Of a stretch of 64,000 bases of DNA, positions 7,281 through 15,172 are shown piece after piece. Within the stretch, counting starts at the first letter, position 1. Each line of letters opens with the position of its first letter. The DNA lies in contig NZ_JACJQU010000003.1 in assembly GCF_014696825.1 (NCBI RefSeq), positions 62,001 through 126,000 on the forward strand, given 5' to 3'. The notes under the pieces are model-generated. The model was not told where the DNA came from, ran no database searches, and worked only from the letters and a program-made list of their open reading frames with translations. Position numbers and translations under genes: made by a program. Origin of the DNA: Anabaena sphaerica FACHB-251. GTDB taxonomy: Bacteria; Cyanobacteriota; Cyanobacteriia; Cyanobacteriales; Nostocaceae.

Positions 7281-9923
7281 ATGTCTTCAACTCCCCAGTA
7301 TCTTAGCGGTAACGATATTCGCGCTTTATTCCTCGACTTCTACACCCAACGGGGACACCAACCGCTTCCGAGTGCTTCCCTTGTACCGGAAGATCCCACG
7401 GTGCTGCTAACTATTGCAGGGATGTTACCATTTAAACCGATTTTTCTGGGACAGCGCACACCGGAATTTAAACGCGCTACCACTTCTCAAAAGTGTATTC
7501 GTACCAATGATATCGAAAATGTAGGCAGAACAAAACGCCATCATACATTTTTTGAGATGTTAGGTAATTTTAGCTTTGGTGATTATTTTAAAGAACAAGC
7601 GATCGCTTGGGGTTGGGAATTATCTACTCAAGTTTTTGGTTTCTCTCCTCAAAATTTAGTCGTCAGTGTATTTGAAGAAGACGACGAAACTGTTGCAATT
7701 TGGCGCGATCAAATTGGTGTCAATGAAAAACGCATTAAGCGCATGGGTGCGGATGATAATTTCTGGGTTTCTGGCCCCACTGGTCCCTGTGGTCCTTGTT
7801 CAGAAATTTATTATGATTTTCATCCAGAATTAGGAGATGATCATATTGATTTAGAAGATGATACCCGATTTATCGAGTTTTATAACTTGGTATTTATGCA
7901 ATATAATCGGGATACTTCAGGAAATTTAACGCCGTTGCAAAATAAGAATATTGACACGGGAATGGGTTTAGAGAGAATGGCGCAAATTCTCCAAAAAGTT
8001 CCCAATAATTATGAAACAGATTTGATTTTCCCGATTATTGAAACTGCGGCAAAAATTGCGAAAATTGATTATCATCAAAGTGATGAAAATACCAAAGTTT
8101 CTTTAAAAGTAATTGGTGATCATGTCCGTTCCGTTGTTCACATGATCGCTGATGAAATTCGCGCTTCTAATGTTGGGAGAGGTTACGTTTTACGGCGTTT
8201 AATTCGTCGCGTTGTCAGACATGGAAGATTAATTGGTATTTCTGGGGAATTTATTAACCAAGTTGCAGAAACCGCAATTTCTCTTTCTGAATCAATTTAC
8301 CCGAATTTGCGACAAAGAGAAGTTGCAATTAAAGCAGAATTACAAAGAGAAGAAGTTAATTTCTTGAAAACCTTAGATAGAGGTGAAAAGCTGTTAGCAG
8401 AAATTATCCAAGAGGTAAAACAAAAAGGTTTAACTTCTATTAGTGGTGAAAGTGCTTTTACCTTATATGATACCTACGGTTTCCCATTGGAATTAACTCA
8501 AGAAGTTGCAGAAGAACATCATTTAACTGTTGATGTTGATGGTTTCAATGCAGAAATGCAAAAACAGGTAGAACGTGCAAAAGCTGCACATGAAACAATT
8601 GATTTAACTGTACAAGGTTCTTTAGATAAACTTGCAGAACATATCCATTCTACACAATTCATTGGTTATAACCAATTAGCAACAACCGCGAAAATCGAAG
8701 TTTTGTTAGTTGGTGGTGTTTCTCAAGAAGCAGCAGAAGCAGGAACAGAAGTACAAATTGTTTTAGATAAAACCCCATTTTATGCAGAATCTGGTGGACA
8801 AATTGGAGATAAGGGATATATTTCCGGTGATGGAATTTTAGTCAGAATTGAAGATGTCAAAAAAGAATCTGATTTCTTTGTTCACTTCGGTAAAATTGAA
8901 CGTGGTACACTGAGAATAGGTGACAATATCACCGCACAAATTGACACTGGTTGTCGTCGTCGCGCTCAAGCTAATCATACAGCAACTCATTTATTACAAG
9001 CTGCATTAAAGAAAGTCGTTGATGAGGGAATTTCTCAAGCTGGATCTTTAGTTTCTTTTGATAGATTGCGGTTTGATTTTAACTGTCCTCGTGCTTTAAC
9101 TGCGGATGAATTTCAACAAATTGAAGAATTAGTAAATAGTTGGATTTCCGAAGCGCATTCTGCAAAAATCGAAGTGTTACCTATAGCAGAAGCAAAAGCT
9201 AAAGGTGCAGTTGCAATGTTTGGGGAAAAATACGGTGATGAAGTGCGAGTAATTGATTTCCCTGGTGTTTCGATGGAATTATGCGGGGGAACTCATGTTA
9301 ATAATACTGCGGAAATTGGCGTTTTCAAAATCATTTCGGAAGCGGGAGTTTCTTCAGGAGTGAGAAGAATAGAAGCGGTGTCTGGTGCTGCGGTATTGGA
9401 TTATTTGAATGTGCGTGATAAAGTGGTCAAAGATTTGAGCGATCGCTTTAAAGTCAAACCAGAAGAAATACCAGACAGAATTACAACTTTACAAACCGAA
9501 CTCCGCAACAACGAAAAAGAAATTCAAACCCTAAAATCACAATTAGCAATAGTTAAATCTGACAGTTTATTACAAACTGCGGAAACAGTGGGAGAACATA
9601 AAATTATTGTTTCTCAACTGGAAGATGTGGACGCAGAATCATTAAAATCTGCTGCGGAAAGATTATTGCAAAAAATCGGTAACGGTGCTGTGGTTTTAGG
9701 TTCTATTCCTGAAGAGGGAAAGGTAAGTATCGTTGCAGCTTTTAGTTCTGAAGTGAATAAAAAAGGAATTCAAGCAGGAAAATTTGTTGGTAATGTAGCG
9801 AAAATTTGCGGTGGTGGTGGTGGTGGAAAACCCAACCTCGCGCAAGCTGGGGGAAGGGATGCAAGTAAGTTACCGCAAGCTTTGGAAACTGCGAAAAATG
9901 ATTTGTTAGCAGCGTTGACATAG
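7281..9923 (+). CDS. alaS: Alanyl-tRNA synthetase
   Basis: Class II aminoacyl-tRNA synthetase that charges tRNA(Ala) in the cytoplasm. At 880 residues it has full family length. The catalytic core shows RTKRHHTFFEMLGNFSFGDY (motif 2 region) and SGPTGPCGPCSEIYYD. The editing domain has the zinc-binding HTATH and the distant CGGTHV. The C-terminal Gly-rich C-Ala domain reads KICGGGGGGKPNLAQAGG. All parts are in the usual order with no disruption. The start at 7281 is followed directly by the typical N-terminal segment LSGNDIRALFLDFY. A palindrome right after the stop probably ends the transcript. Confidence 0.98.
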   Translation: MSSTPQYLSGNDIRALFLDFYTQRGHQPLPSASLVPEDPTVLLTIAGMLPFKPIFLGQRTPEFKRATTSQKCIRTNDIENVGRTKRHHTFFEMLGNFSFGDYFKEQAIAWGWELSTQVFGFSPQNLVVSVFEEDDETVAIWRDQIGVNEKRIKRMGADDNFWVSGPTGPCGPCSEIYYDFHPELGDDHIDLEDDTRFIEFYNLVFMQYNRDTSGNLTPLQNKNIDTGMGLERMAQILQKVPNNYETDLIFPIIETAAKIAKIDYHQSDENTKVSLKVIGDHVRSVVHMIADEIRASNVGRGYVLRRLIRRVVRHGRLIGISGEFINQVAETAISLSESIYPNLRQREVAIKAELQREEVNFLKTLDRGEKLLAEIIQEVKQKGLTSISGESAFTLYDTYGFPLELTQEVAEEHHLTVDVDGFNAEMQKQVERAKAAHETIDLTVQGSLDKLAEHIHSTQFIGYNQLATTAKIEVLLVGGVSQEAAEAGTEVQIVLDKTPFYAESGGQIGDKGYISGDGILVRIEDVKKESDFFVHFGKIERGTLRIGDNITAQIDTGCRRRAQANHTATHLLQAALKKVVDEGISQAGSLVSFDRLRFDFNCPRALTADEFQQIEELVNSWISEAHSAKIEVLPIAEAKAKGAVAMFGEKYGDEVRVIDFPGVSMELCGGTHVNNTAEIGVFKIISEAGVSSGVRRIEAVSGAAVLDYLNVRDKVVKDLSDRFKVKPEEIPDRITTLQTELRNNEKEIQTLKSQLAIVKSDSLLQTAETVGEHKIIVSQLEDVDAESLKSAAERLLQKIGNGAVVLGSIPEEGKVSIVAAFSSEVNKKGIQAGKFVGNVAKICGGGGGGKPNLAQAGGRDASKLPQALETAKNDLLAALT

Positions 9924-9930
9924 GATTTAG

Positions 9931-9960
9931 ATCCCCGATTTTTTTCAAGAAGTCGGGGAT
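9931..9960. terminator. Hairpin ATCCCCGA / TCGGGGAT between convergent genes
   Basis: The arms at 9931-9938 and 9953-9960 are perfect complements, with a T-rich loop containing AAGAAG. It lies 7 bp after the alaS stop and 7 bp before the stop of the convergent toxin gene, so it can serve both as a bidirectional terminator. It is one member of a dispersed family in this window with the core GATCCCCGACTTCT / AGAAGTCGGGGATC (others at 12903, 14277 and 41047, with a half copy at 38835). Confidence 0.75.
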
Positions 9961-9967
9961 TTGTCTA

Positions 9968-10297
9968 CTACTGTAGAATTTCCAAGATTTTGTTAATCAC
10001 TTCTGTTAATTTTTCACTTTTAATTTGACCTGCTTTATATAGGATAATTTGCTTATCAGCAGTAAAAAGCCGATTTGGTCTGATATTGCTTGGCTGACTT
10101 AACCCACCTGAGTTAAAATCACTATTATCTAGTCCAATAGCATACATATCACTAACAGATTGACTGGTAATTTGGCAAAGAATCAGGTCATTTCCCTGAA
10201 GTGTAGCTATAACTAAAGCTGGTCTACGTTTTGTTTGAGTTAAGTCTGAAAATGGGAAGGGAACAATAACAATATCACCTTTTATAAATTCTGCCAT
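9968..10297 (-). CDS. MazF/PemK-type toxin, predicted endoribonuclease
   Basis: About 109 residues of the CcdB/PemK fold, expected to cut mRNA when freed from its antitoxin. The conserved start FIKGDIVIVPFPFSDLTQTK is followed by RRPALVIA, and later ILCQITSQ, all typical of MazF-like proteins. A longer frame reaches 10324, but I chose the ATG at 10297: it gives the standard N-terminus (MAEFIKGD) and overlaps the antitoxin gene by 16 bp, the usual arrangement of translationally coupled toxin-antitoxin pairs. The active-site Arg in the RRPALV segment and the Ser/Thr of QITSQ are present, so activity is plausible. The 3' end abuts the palindrome shared with alaS. Confidence 0.85.
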   Translation of the reverse strand: MAEFIKGDIVIVPFPFSDLTQTKRRPALVIATLQGNDLILCQITSQSVSDMYAIGLDNSDFNSGGLSQPSNIRPNRLFTADKQIILYKAGQIKSEKLTEVINKILEILQ

Positions 10298-10479
10298 GCT
10301 GCATCTTCCTCTGGTTTTAACCAATCTTTTTGCAGCGATGATTCACTCATAAGAGTGATTTCTAGCATATTGTTTTGCTGGTGTTTGGTTTGTAAAAACT
10401 GCACAAAATCTAAAACCTCTTGTAACACAGGTTCAGGTAATTTTTCCAATTCTTGCGTAATTTGTTCTTTAATTGTCAT
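10282..10479 (-). CDS. Antitoxin of the MazF pair (DUF2281-like)
   Basis: A 65-residue acidic protein placed directly upstream of the toxin gene and overlapping it. The N-terminal half (IKEQITQELEKLPEPVLQEV followed by LDFVQFLQ) matches the DUF2281 type of cyanobacterial antitoxin, while the C-terminal half (LQKDWLKPEEDAAWQNL) looks like the flexible segment that wraps the toxin. It should neutralise the toxin and may repress the shared promoter. The length and the helix-breaking Pro at KLPEPVL are typical. Confidence 0.8.
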   Translation of the reverse strand: MTIKEQITQELEKLPEPVLQEVLDFVQFLQTKHQQNNMLEITLMSESSLQKDWLKPEEDAAWQNL

Positions 10480-10540
10480 GTGAATTTTACCCTTTCCTAA
10501 CTGTCAATAAATATCAGATCAAATTCAGCAGTAATTGTAT

Positions 10541-10777
10541 CTAGATATTCACAGAAACTTGACCAACTTTTCTAGAAGGTTCTGGTATAGGTTTTTCATC
10601 TTCTTTCAATATTTCCAAATACAATTCTATAGCTTCTTTAATATTTTCCTGTACTTCTGCTAAAGTATCCCCAATGCTGACACAACCGGGTAAATCAGGA
10701 ACATAAGCACCCCAATTTGTCTCACCACGTTCGTAAATAACTGCATATTCAATCATTTGATTTTCCATTTTATCCAT
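10541..10777 (-). CDS. hicB: Orphan HicB-family antitoxin-like protein
   Basis: A short HicB protein with the partial RNase H-like fold seen in HicB antitoxins: IEYAVIYERGETNWGAYVPD, then LPGCVSIGDTLAEVQENIKE, then AIELYLEILKEDEKPIPEP. The start may be the third Met (10756), which has GGAAAA at a good distance and gives the usual N-terminus MIEYAVIY. No HicA (the double-stranded-RNA-binding-fold mRNA interferase) can be found in the 60 bp downstream or the 86 bp upstream, so this is an orphan. It may partner a distant HicA or act as a small regulator. It lies next to the MazF pair on the same strand. Confidence 0.82.
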   Translation of the reverse strand: MDKMENQMIEYAVIYERGETNWGAYVPDLPGCVSIGDTLAEVQENIKEAIELYLEILKEDEKPIPEPSRKVGQVSVNI

Positions 10778-10863
10778 CCGTTATTTATTACTCATATTTT
10801 TAATTTTGTGAATACATAGAAAATAACGCATTATAATTATAACAGAGTTAAGAGATAAAAATT

Positions 10864-11448
10864 ATGACTCTTGCACAAGAAACACGCTACTATTCACCTG
10901 AAGAATACCTAGAATTAGAGGTAAACTCAGAAATACGTCATGAATATATCAATGGATTAATTATACCAATGACAGGCGGAACACCAAATCATAACCAACT
11001 CGCTGGCAATTTTTATGCAGAACTAAATTTTGCTCTCAAACGTCAACCTTATCAAGTTTTCGTTACAGATCAACGTCTTTGGATTCCTGACAAAAAAATT
11101 CACACCTATCCTGATGTTATGGTTGTAAAAAATCCCTTAATTTATGAAGAAAGAAGAAAAGACACTTTAGTAAATCCTGTAATGATTGCAGAAGTTTTAT
11201 CCAAGTCTACCAGCAGCAAAGATAGAGATGAAAAATTTTCAGCTTATCGCACAATTACCACATTACAAGAATATATTTTAATTGATCAATATACAATGCA
11301 CGTTGAACAATATTTTAGAACTGATAATAATAAATGGATATTTTCTGAATTTACAGATGAGAACGATAGCTTAAATTTAGCATCTATTCCCTGCCAAATA
11401 TTATTAGCAGATATTTATGATAAAGTAGATTTTAACGCAGAAGAATAA
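10864..11448 (+). CDS. Uma2-family (DUF820) putative nuclease
   Basis: A 194-residue member of the Uma2 family, which is greatly expanded in cyanobacteria. It has a restriction-endonuclease-like PD-(D/E)xK fold of unproven biological role. Visible motifs are YSPEEYLELE and HEYINGLIIPMTGGTPNHNQ in the N-terminal part, YPDVMVV (the PD element) and IAEVLSKSTSSKDRDEK (the ExK-like element) in the middle, and LADIYDKVDF at the end. The active-site pattern is intact. It sits next to toxin-antitoxin genes of the opposite strand. A C-terminal remnant of a second Uma2 gene lies about 5 kb upstream at 5634. Confidence 0.88.
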   Translation: MTLAQETRYYSPEEYLELEVNSEIRHEYINGLIIPMTGGTPNHNQLAGNFYAELNFALKRQPYQVFVTDQRLWIPDKKIHTYPDVMVVKNPLIYEERRKDTLVNPVMIAEVLSKSTSSKDRDEKFSAYRTITTLQEYILIDQYTMHVEQYFRTDNNKWIFSEFTDENDSLNLASIPCQILLADIYDKVDFNAEE

Positions 11449-11470
11449 AAACCTTAAACTCAATCTTCCT

Positions 11471-11498
11471 CTCTGCGCCTCTGCGCCTCTGCGTGAGA
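11471..11498. repeat. Short tandem repeat CTCTGCGC
   Basis: Three copies of CTCTGCGC/T, reading CTCTGCGCCTCTGCGCCTCT then GCGTGAGA. It is the reverse complement of the GCGCAAAG/GCGCAGAG class that is frequent between cyanobacterial genes; related pieces lie near 19139 and inside the PKS gene near 56386. Confidence 0.75.
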
Positions 11499-11524
11499 TA
11501 ATCATAATCAAAGGAGTCAAAAAA

Positions 11525-11785
11525 ATGGGACGCATCAACCCCTACACCCTACAAATGCAAATCACCCAAATGTTTGCCCAAGGACAATCATTTTTTGCAT
11601 TAACAAAAGTCCAAGATTGGTTAAGAGAACATAATCAAAACCCCCTAGAGTATGATATTATCTTCCATCAAAAACCCGCACCTCCCGGTTCTAAAGAAGT
11701 GATAGCAATCGAAATTGAACTCAAACGCAAAGACGGACAACCTGTGGACTCTTGGTTACAAGAACAGGCCAATTTACACGCTTAG
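11525..11785 (+). CDS. Small conserved-looking hypothetical protein
   Basis: An 86-residue soluble protein whose family I do not recognise. A good ribosome-binding site (AAAGGAG, 11510-11516) precedes the ATG. The sequence MGRINPYTLQMQITQMFAQG with later FHQKPAPPGSKEVIAIEIEL is well balanced and lacks low complexity, which supports a real gene. No signal peptide, Cys pairs or catalytic motif is seen. It may be transcribed with the VanZ-like gene that begins 100 bp downstream. Confidence 0.6.
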   Translation: MGRINPYTLQMQITQMFAQGQSFFALTKVQDWLREHNQNPLEYDIIFHQKPAPPGSKEVIAIEIELKRKDGQPVDSWLQEQANLHA

Positions 11786-11885
11786 TTAATAGCTAGATAA
11801 AAATTCCCAATCTCAAACTTACCAAATTGCGGAATAGTTCTTGATATTCCTGTAGTTAGCAAAAACACCCTTAAAAATTATACAA

Positions 11886-12272
11886 ATGACAACTCATCAA
11901 CGTTGGGTTTTTGCCTTTTGGGTTTATTTGGGAATTTTACTTTCTATCTTTATCTCAGCTTATCTGAGAATTATGCCCACAGAACTAGCAATATTTGCCC
12001 ACTATGATACAATTATGCACTTTCTTTTACTAGGAATTGCAGCTTATCTCAGTCATCAAGCATTAAAAAAACGTAAGTTGCAAATATTCAATATTCCTCT
12101 ACCACTTGCACCATCAATAGTTTTTGTATTTTGTATATTTGATGAAATAATTCAATCTTTCGTACCTTATCGCAGTGCTGATATTATGGATTTTGCTGCC
12201 GATGTATTGGGTATTATTGTATTTACTTGGTTAGCCGAAAAATTCCCCAAACCAACAAAACAACATGAATAA
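11886..12272 (+). CDS. VanZ-like membrane protein
   Basis: A 128-residue protein with four probable membrane helices (near 8-28, 40-58, 72-90 and 101-118). The conserved polar residues of the VanZ-like family are present in DEIIQSFVPYRSADIMDFAA. The family is named after a teicoplanin resistance accessory protein, and its function in cyanobacteria is unknown. Its last codons overlap the start of the methyltransferase gene by 8 bp, indicating translational coupling and a shared operon. Confidence 0.82.
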   Translation: MTTHQRWVFAFWVYLGILLSIFISAYLRIMPTELAIFAHYDTIMHFLLLGIAAYLSHQALKKRKLQIFNIPLPLAPSIVFVFCIFDEIIQSFVPYRSADIMDFAADVLGIIVFTWLAEKFPKPTKQHE

Positions 12273-12924
12273 TATCAATCTTTGGACATCATCAGAACAC
12301 GCTTTAAGCTATTTAGGAAAAGCAGATAAAATACCGCACCGCACGGAAGGGGAAGCGGTTTTATTATCTCAAGTTCCCAAAACTGTTAAACGCATTCTCG
12401 ACTTAGGAACAGGGGATGGTCGCTTACTCGCACTATTAAAAATAGACCGTCCCCAAATGCAAAGCGTCGCTATTGATTTTTCTCCTACGATGTTAGAAGC
12501 GGTAAAAACGCGCTTTGCTGAAGATAAAACAGTGGAAATTATCACCCATAATTTAGATGAACCTTTACCAGATGTAGGTTTATTTGATGCTATTGTCTCT
12601 AGTTTTGCTATTCATCATCTCAGTCATAAACGGAAACTTTCTTTATATACAGAAGTTTTTAAAAACTTAAATCCTGGGGGTATTTTCTGCAATTTAGAAC
12701 ACGTTGCATCACCTACACCAGCATTGCATGAAAAGTTTTTAAAAGAAATTGGTACATTACCAGAAAATGATGACCCATCTAATAAATTGTTAGATGTAGA
12801 AACCCAACTGCAATGGTTAATAAAAATCGGTTTTATTGATGTAGATTGTTATTGGAAATGGTTGGAATTAGCATTGTTGATAGGAGTTAAGGATAAAATT
12901 CCAGATCCCCGACTTCTAAGATAA
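12265..12924 (+). CDS. Class I SAM-dependent methyltransferase
   Basis: A Rossmann-type methyltransferase of 219 residues with SAM-binding motif I ILDLGTGDGRLLALL, an acidic ribose ligand after it (VAIDFSPTML), and motif IV FDAIVSSFAIHHL. The substrate is unknown. It is coupled to the upstream VanZ-like gene by an 8-bp overlap. The last residues, IPDPRLLR, and the stop codon are read from the left arm of the GATCCCCGACTTCT palindrome at 12903, so the natural end of the protein seems to have been replaced or extended by the repeat. The catalytic part is complete. Confidence 0.85.
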   Translation: MNNINLWTSSEHALSYLGKADKIPHRTEGEAVLLSQVPKTVKRILDLGTGDGRLLALLKIDRPQMQSVAIDFSPTMLEAVKTRFAEDKTVEIITHNLDEPLPDVGLFDAIVSSFAIHHLSHKRKLSLYTEVFKNLNPGGIFCNLEHVASPTPALHEKFLKEIGTLPENDDPSNKLLDVETQLQWLIKIGFIDVDCYWKWLELALLIGVKDKIPDPRLLR

Positions 12925-12967
12925 AATTCTCATTTATTTACAAGATAAAAAAAGAAGTCGGGGATCT
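12903..12967. repeat. Palindromic element, 15-bp perfect arms AGATCCCCGACTTCT
   Basis: The left arm is at 12903-12917 and the right arm, AGAAGTCGGGGATCT, at 12953-12967, with a 35-bp AT-rich centre. The left arm lies inside the methyltransferase coding sequence and supplies its C-terminal codons. The element sits between convergent genes and can act as a terminator for both. It is the most perfect member of the family seen here. Confidence 0.85.
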
Positions 12968-12978
12968 ATAGTTAAGAT

Positions 12979-14220
12979 TCACAAGGTTTCTATCTCTTTT
13001 TGGACTAAATTTGCTAACTTTTGCGCTGCACCACCTTCACCTCTAGCACTGCGTAATTTATCTTTCATTACTGCTAATTTTTCTGGATTTTCTAATAAAT
13101 CTAAAACCATTTCTCCCACTGCTTGCGGTTGCAATTTACCGACTAATTCTGGTACAATTTCCGCTTGCGCCCAAATATTTGGCCAAGCTAATAAACCTTT
13201 ATTTTTAAAAGCCCACCAATTAATTAATTTAGCAAAACTTGAACCTACACCCGGTAAATTTGCTAATAGTCCCGGTAAACCATCCCAAGAACGCATTGCA
13301 TCTAATTGTTGGGTGGGTAATAATACAATCATTGGTACTCCTAAAGCGCCTAATTCTGCGGTATTTGCACCAACAGTAGTTAAACATAAGGCACATTGAG
13401 ATAATAAATGATAAGCTGGGTTTTCTTGTCGTAATTCCACTGTTAAGCCTGTGGAAGTTTTGAGAACATTATCTATTAAAGATGCACCTTGACAACCAAA
13501 AACTTTTGTAAATTTGTTATTTTCAGGATTAGCAAAATCAGCTAAAGTTGCTAAATCTAAAGTAGGTGCTACGGGAATAAAAAATTTAATTTCTGGTCTT
13601 TTAGTATGAATATATTCTGCAATAGCCAAAGTTAATGGTACACCTTGAGTTAACTTTGCTGCTTTTGAACCTGGTAACATCCCAATTAATTCTTCTCCCC
13701 TGCTCCCCTGCTCCCCTGCTCCCCTGCTCCCCTGCTCCCCTGCGGCTTCTAACATCAAATCACCGACTACGGTAAACTTATGACTATATTTAGGTGAGAC
13801 ATTTTTTATAACTTGCGCTTTCATGACTCCAAAATTGTCTATAAAATTATGCCAACGTGCTTCCCATTCTGCATAAACTACGGTTTTATATCCTAATTTT
13901 TTACCAATAATAACCGGGAAAATTTGATCTCCTCCCAGAAATACAACTACACCTTTTTTTCTCCATTCCCAATTTTCTGCTGTTTTTCCTGTTAATAAGA
14001 ACTGCCAAAAACGCTCAGGTGCTTGAACTCTATCTACTTCAGGATAGGAACTAGCTATACTTGCTTCTTTACCACTAGCATGAGGACAAGGTGATAAAAT
14101 CACAGAAATTCTCACCTGAGAAATATCATTTCCTAATTGTTCTCTTAATGCTTTTACTACCGGACGCACCCAAGTTGTAACTTCCCCTGGTCCATTGGAA
14201 AGAATGAGAATATCTATCAT
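12979..14220 (-). CDS. Lipid-A-disaccharide synthase-related (LpxB-like) protein
   Basis: A 413-residue protein resembling the cyanobacterial and plastid LpxB-related family rather than true LpxB. It has a GT-B-like layout: N-terminal half starting ILILSNGPGEVTTWVRPVV with FLGGDQIFPVIIGKKLGY, and C-terminal half with LPGSKAAKL, CLTTVGANTAELGALGVPMI and a C-terminal helix. The reaction is not established for this family. Residues of about 160-176 (AAGEQGSRGAGEQGSRG) are encoded by an in-frame short tandem repeat and sit in a loop just before LIGMLPGS, the start of the second domain. The frame is kept, so the protein may tolerate it. Confidence 0.8.
   Translation of the reverse strand: MIDILILSNGPGEVTTWVRPVVKALREQLGNDISQVRISVILSPCPHASGKEASIASSYPEVDRVQAPERFWQFLLTGKTAENWEWRKKGVVVFLGGDQIFPVIIGKKLGYKTVVYAEWEARWHNFIDNFGVMKAQVIKNVSPKYSHKFTVVGDLMLEAAGEQGSRGAGEQGSRGEELIGMLPGSKAAKLTQGVPLTLAIAEYIHTKRPEIKFFIPVAPTLDLATLADFANPENNKFTKVFGCQGASLIDNVLKTSTGLTVELRQENPAYHLLSQCALCLTTVGANTAELGALGVPMIVLLPTQQLDAMRSWDGLPGLLANLPGVGSSFAKLINWWAFKNKGLLAWPNIWAQAEIVPELVGKLQPQAVGEMVLDLLENPEKLAVMKDKLRSARGEGGAAQKLANLVQKEIETL
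13693..13742. repeat. Short tandem repeat inside the LpxB-like coding sequence
   Basis: Five to six copies of an 8-bp unit (TGCTCCCC on the plus strand, GGGGAGCA on the coding strand). The array is read in frame as Gly-Glu-Gln/Gly-Ser-Arg-rich sequence. The same unit forms the intergenic array at 23958 and a shorter insertion in the PKS gene at 56256. Confidence 0.9.
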
Positions 14221-14276
14221 GTCTCTTTGAATAGTTATGATATTTGTTAGGTTTGGTAATTAGTAATTGAACATCA

Positions 14277-14341
14277 AGATCCCCGACTTCTGATATCAAT
14301 TTATAATTTATTTACTAGATCAAAAAAGAAGTCGGGGAGCT
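14277..14341. repeat. Palindromic element AGATCCCCGACTTCT / AGAAGTCGGGGA
   Basis: Left arm 14277-14291, right arm 14327-14338, with an AT-rich centre. It lies 5 bp before the stop codon of the uracil-DNA glycosylase gene and upstream of the LpxB-like start, both on the minus strand, so it may end the glycosylase transcript before the next gene. Confidence 0.8.
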
Positions 14342-14345
14342 AAAT

Positions 14346-15020
14346 TTATTCTCGAATCTCATCATATTTAGCCCTAACAGCTTGTATATCTTGCCACATC
14401 AACCATTTGGGTGAGCCTTGTTCCCTAGAAGGGTTACGCAACAAATAAGAAGGATGGAAAATAGGCATACATAAACGCCCTTCCCAGTCTATCCACTGTC
14501 CGCGAATTTTCGTAATTCCTTGTTTACTGCCTGTAATTCCTTTAACAGCAGTTGCACCTGTTAATAAAATGATTTTTGGGTCAACTAGGCGAATTTGTTC
14601 TAATAAATAAGGTTTACAAGCCGCCATTTCGTCAGGGATGGGAACTCGGTTTTCCGGTGGACGACATTTGTTTATATTACTGATATATACATCCTGCTCG
14701 GTACTCAAATTTACAGATGCCAGGATTTTATCTAGCAGTTGTCCAGATTTACCCACAAATGGTAAACCAGTTTCGTCTTCGTTTTGCCCTGGTGCTTCCC
14801 CAATAATCATGATTTTAGCTTGGAGGTTGCCGCGTCCAACTACAGCATGAGTGCGATTTTCACCTAAACTACAACGATGGCAACTGTTACAGTGCTGTGC
14901 TAAGTCCGCCATATTTGCATAAGTGCCAGAGGGAATAGGAATTTTCGCGTCTGTGGGAATCAGGTCTTTTTGATTAAAGTTTGATTCGTTAAAGAGGCTG
15001 AGTTGGGTGTCGCTGTTCAT
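14346..15020 (-). CDS. Uracil-DNA glycosylase, family 4 (Fe-S type)
   Basis: DNA repair enzyme that removes uracil from DNA. Family 4 features are clear: four candidate iron-sulfur Cys ligands (CNSCHRCSLGENR near residue 40-50, then CRPPENRVP and CKPYLLEQI), the motif GEAPGQNEDETGLPFVGKSG that binds and activates at the uracil, and the C-terminal HPSYLLR loop. At 224 residues plus a short N-terminal tail (QLSLFNES) it has normal length. It is on the same strand as the LpxB-like gene but separated by a terminator-like palindrome. Confidence 0.93.
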   Translation of the reverse strand: MNSDTQLSLFNESNFNQKDLIPTDAKIPIPSGTYANMADLAQHCNSCHRCSLGENRTHAVVGRGNLQAKIMIIGEAPGQNEDETGLPFVGKSGQLLDKILASVNLSTEQDVYISNINKCRPPENRVPIPDEMAACKPYLLEQIRLVDPKIILLTGATAVKGITGSKQGITKIRGQWIDWEGRLCMPIFHPSYLLRNPSREQGSPKWLMWQDIQAVRAKYDEIRE

Positions 15021-15172
15021 GAAAATTGGGGCTTTAGCTGGGCTGTTTCTAAAGTAGACGTTTGTTGAATATTGATATTAGTGAGAATTCCATTGTATCA
15101 AGTCCTGGGTGTATTTCCAGAAAGTTAATAGCCAGCAGACAAAAAATTCCAACTCTAGCAGGGTTGCGAGTG

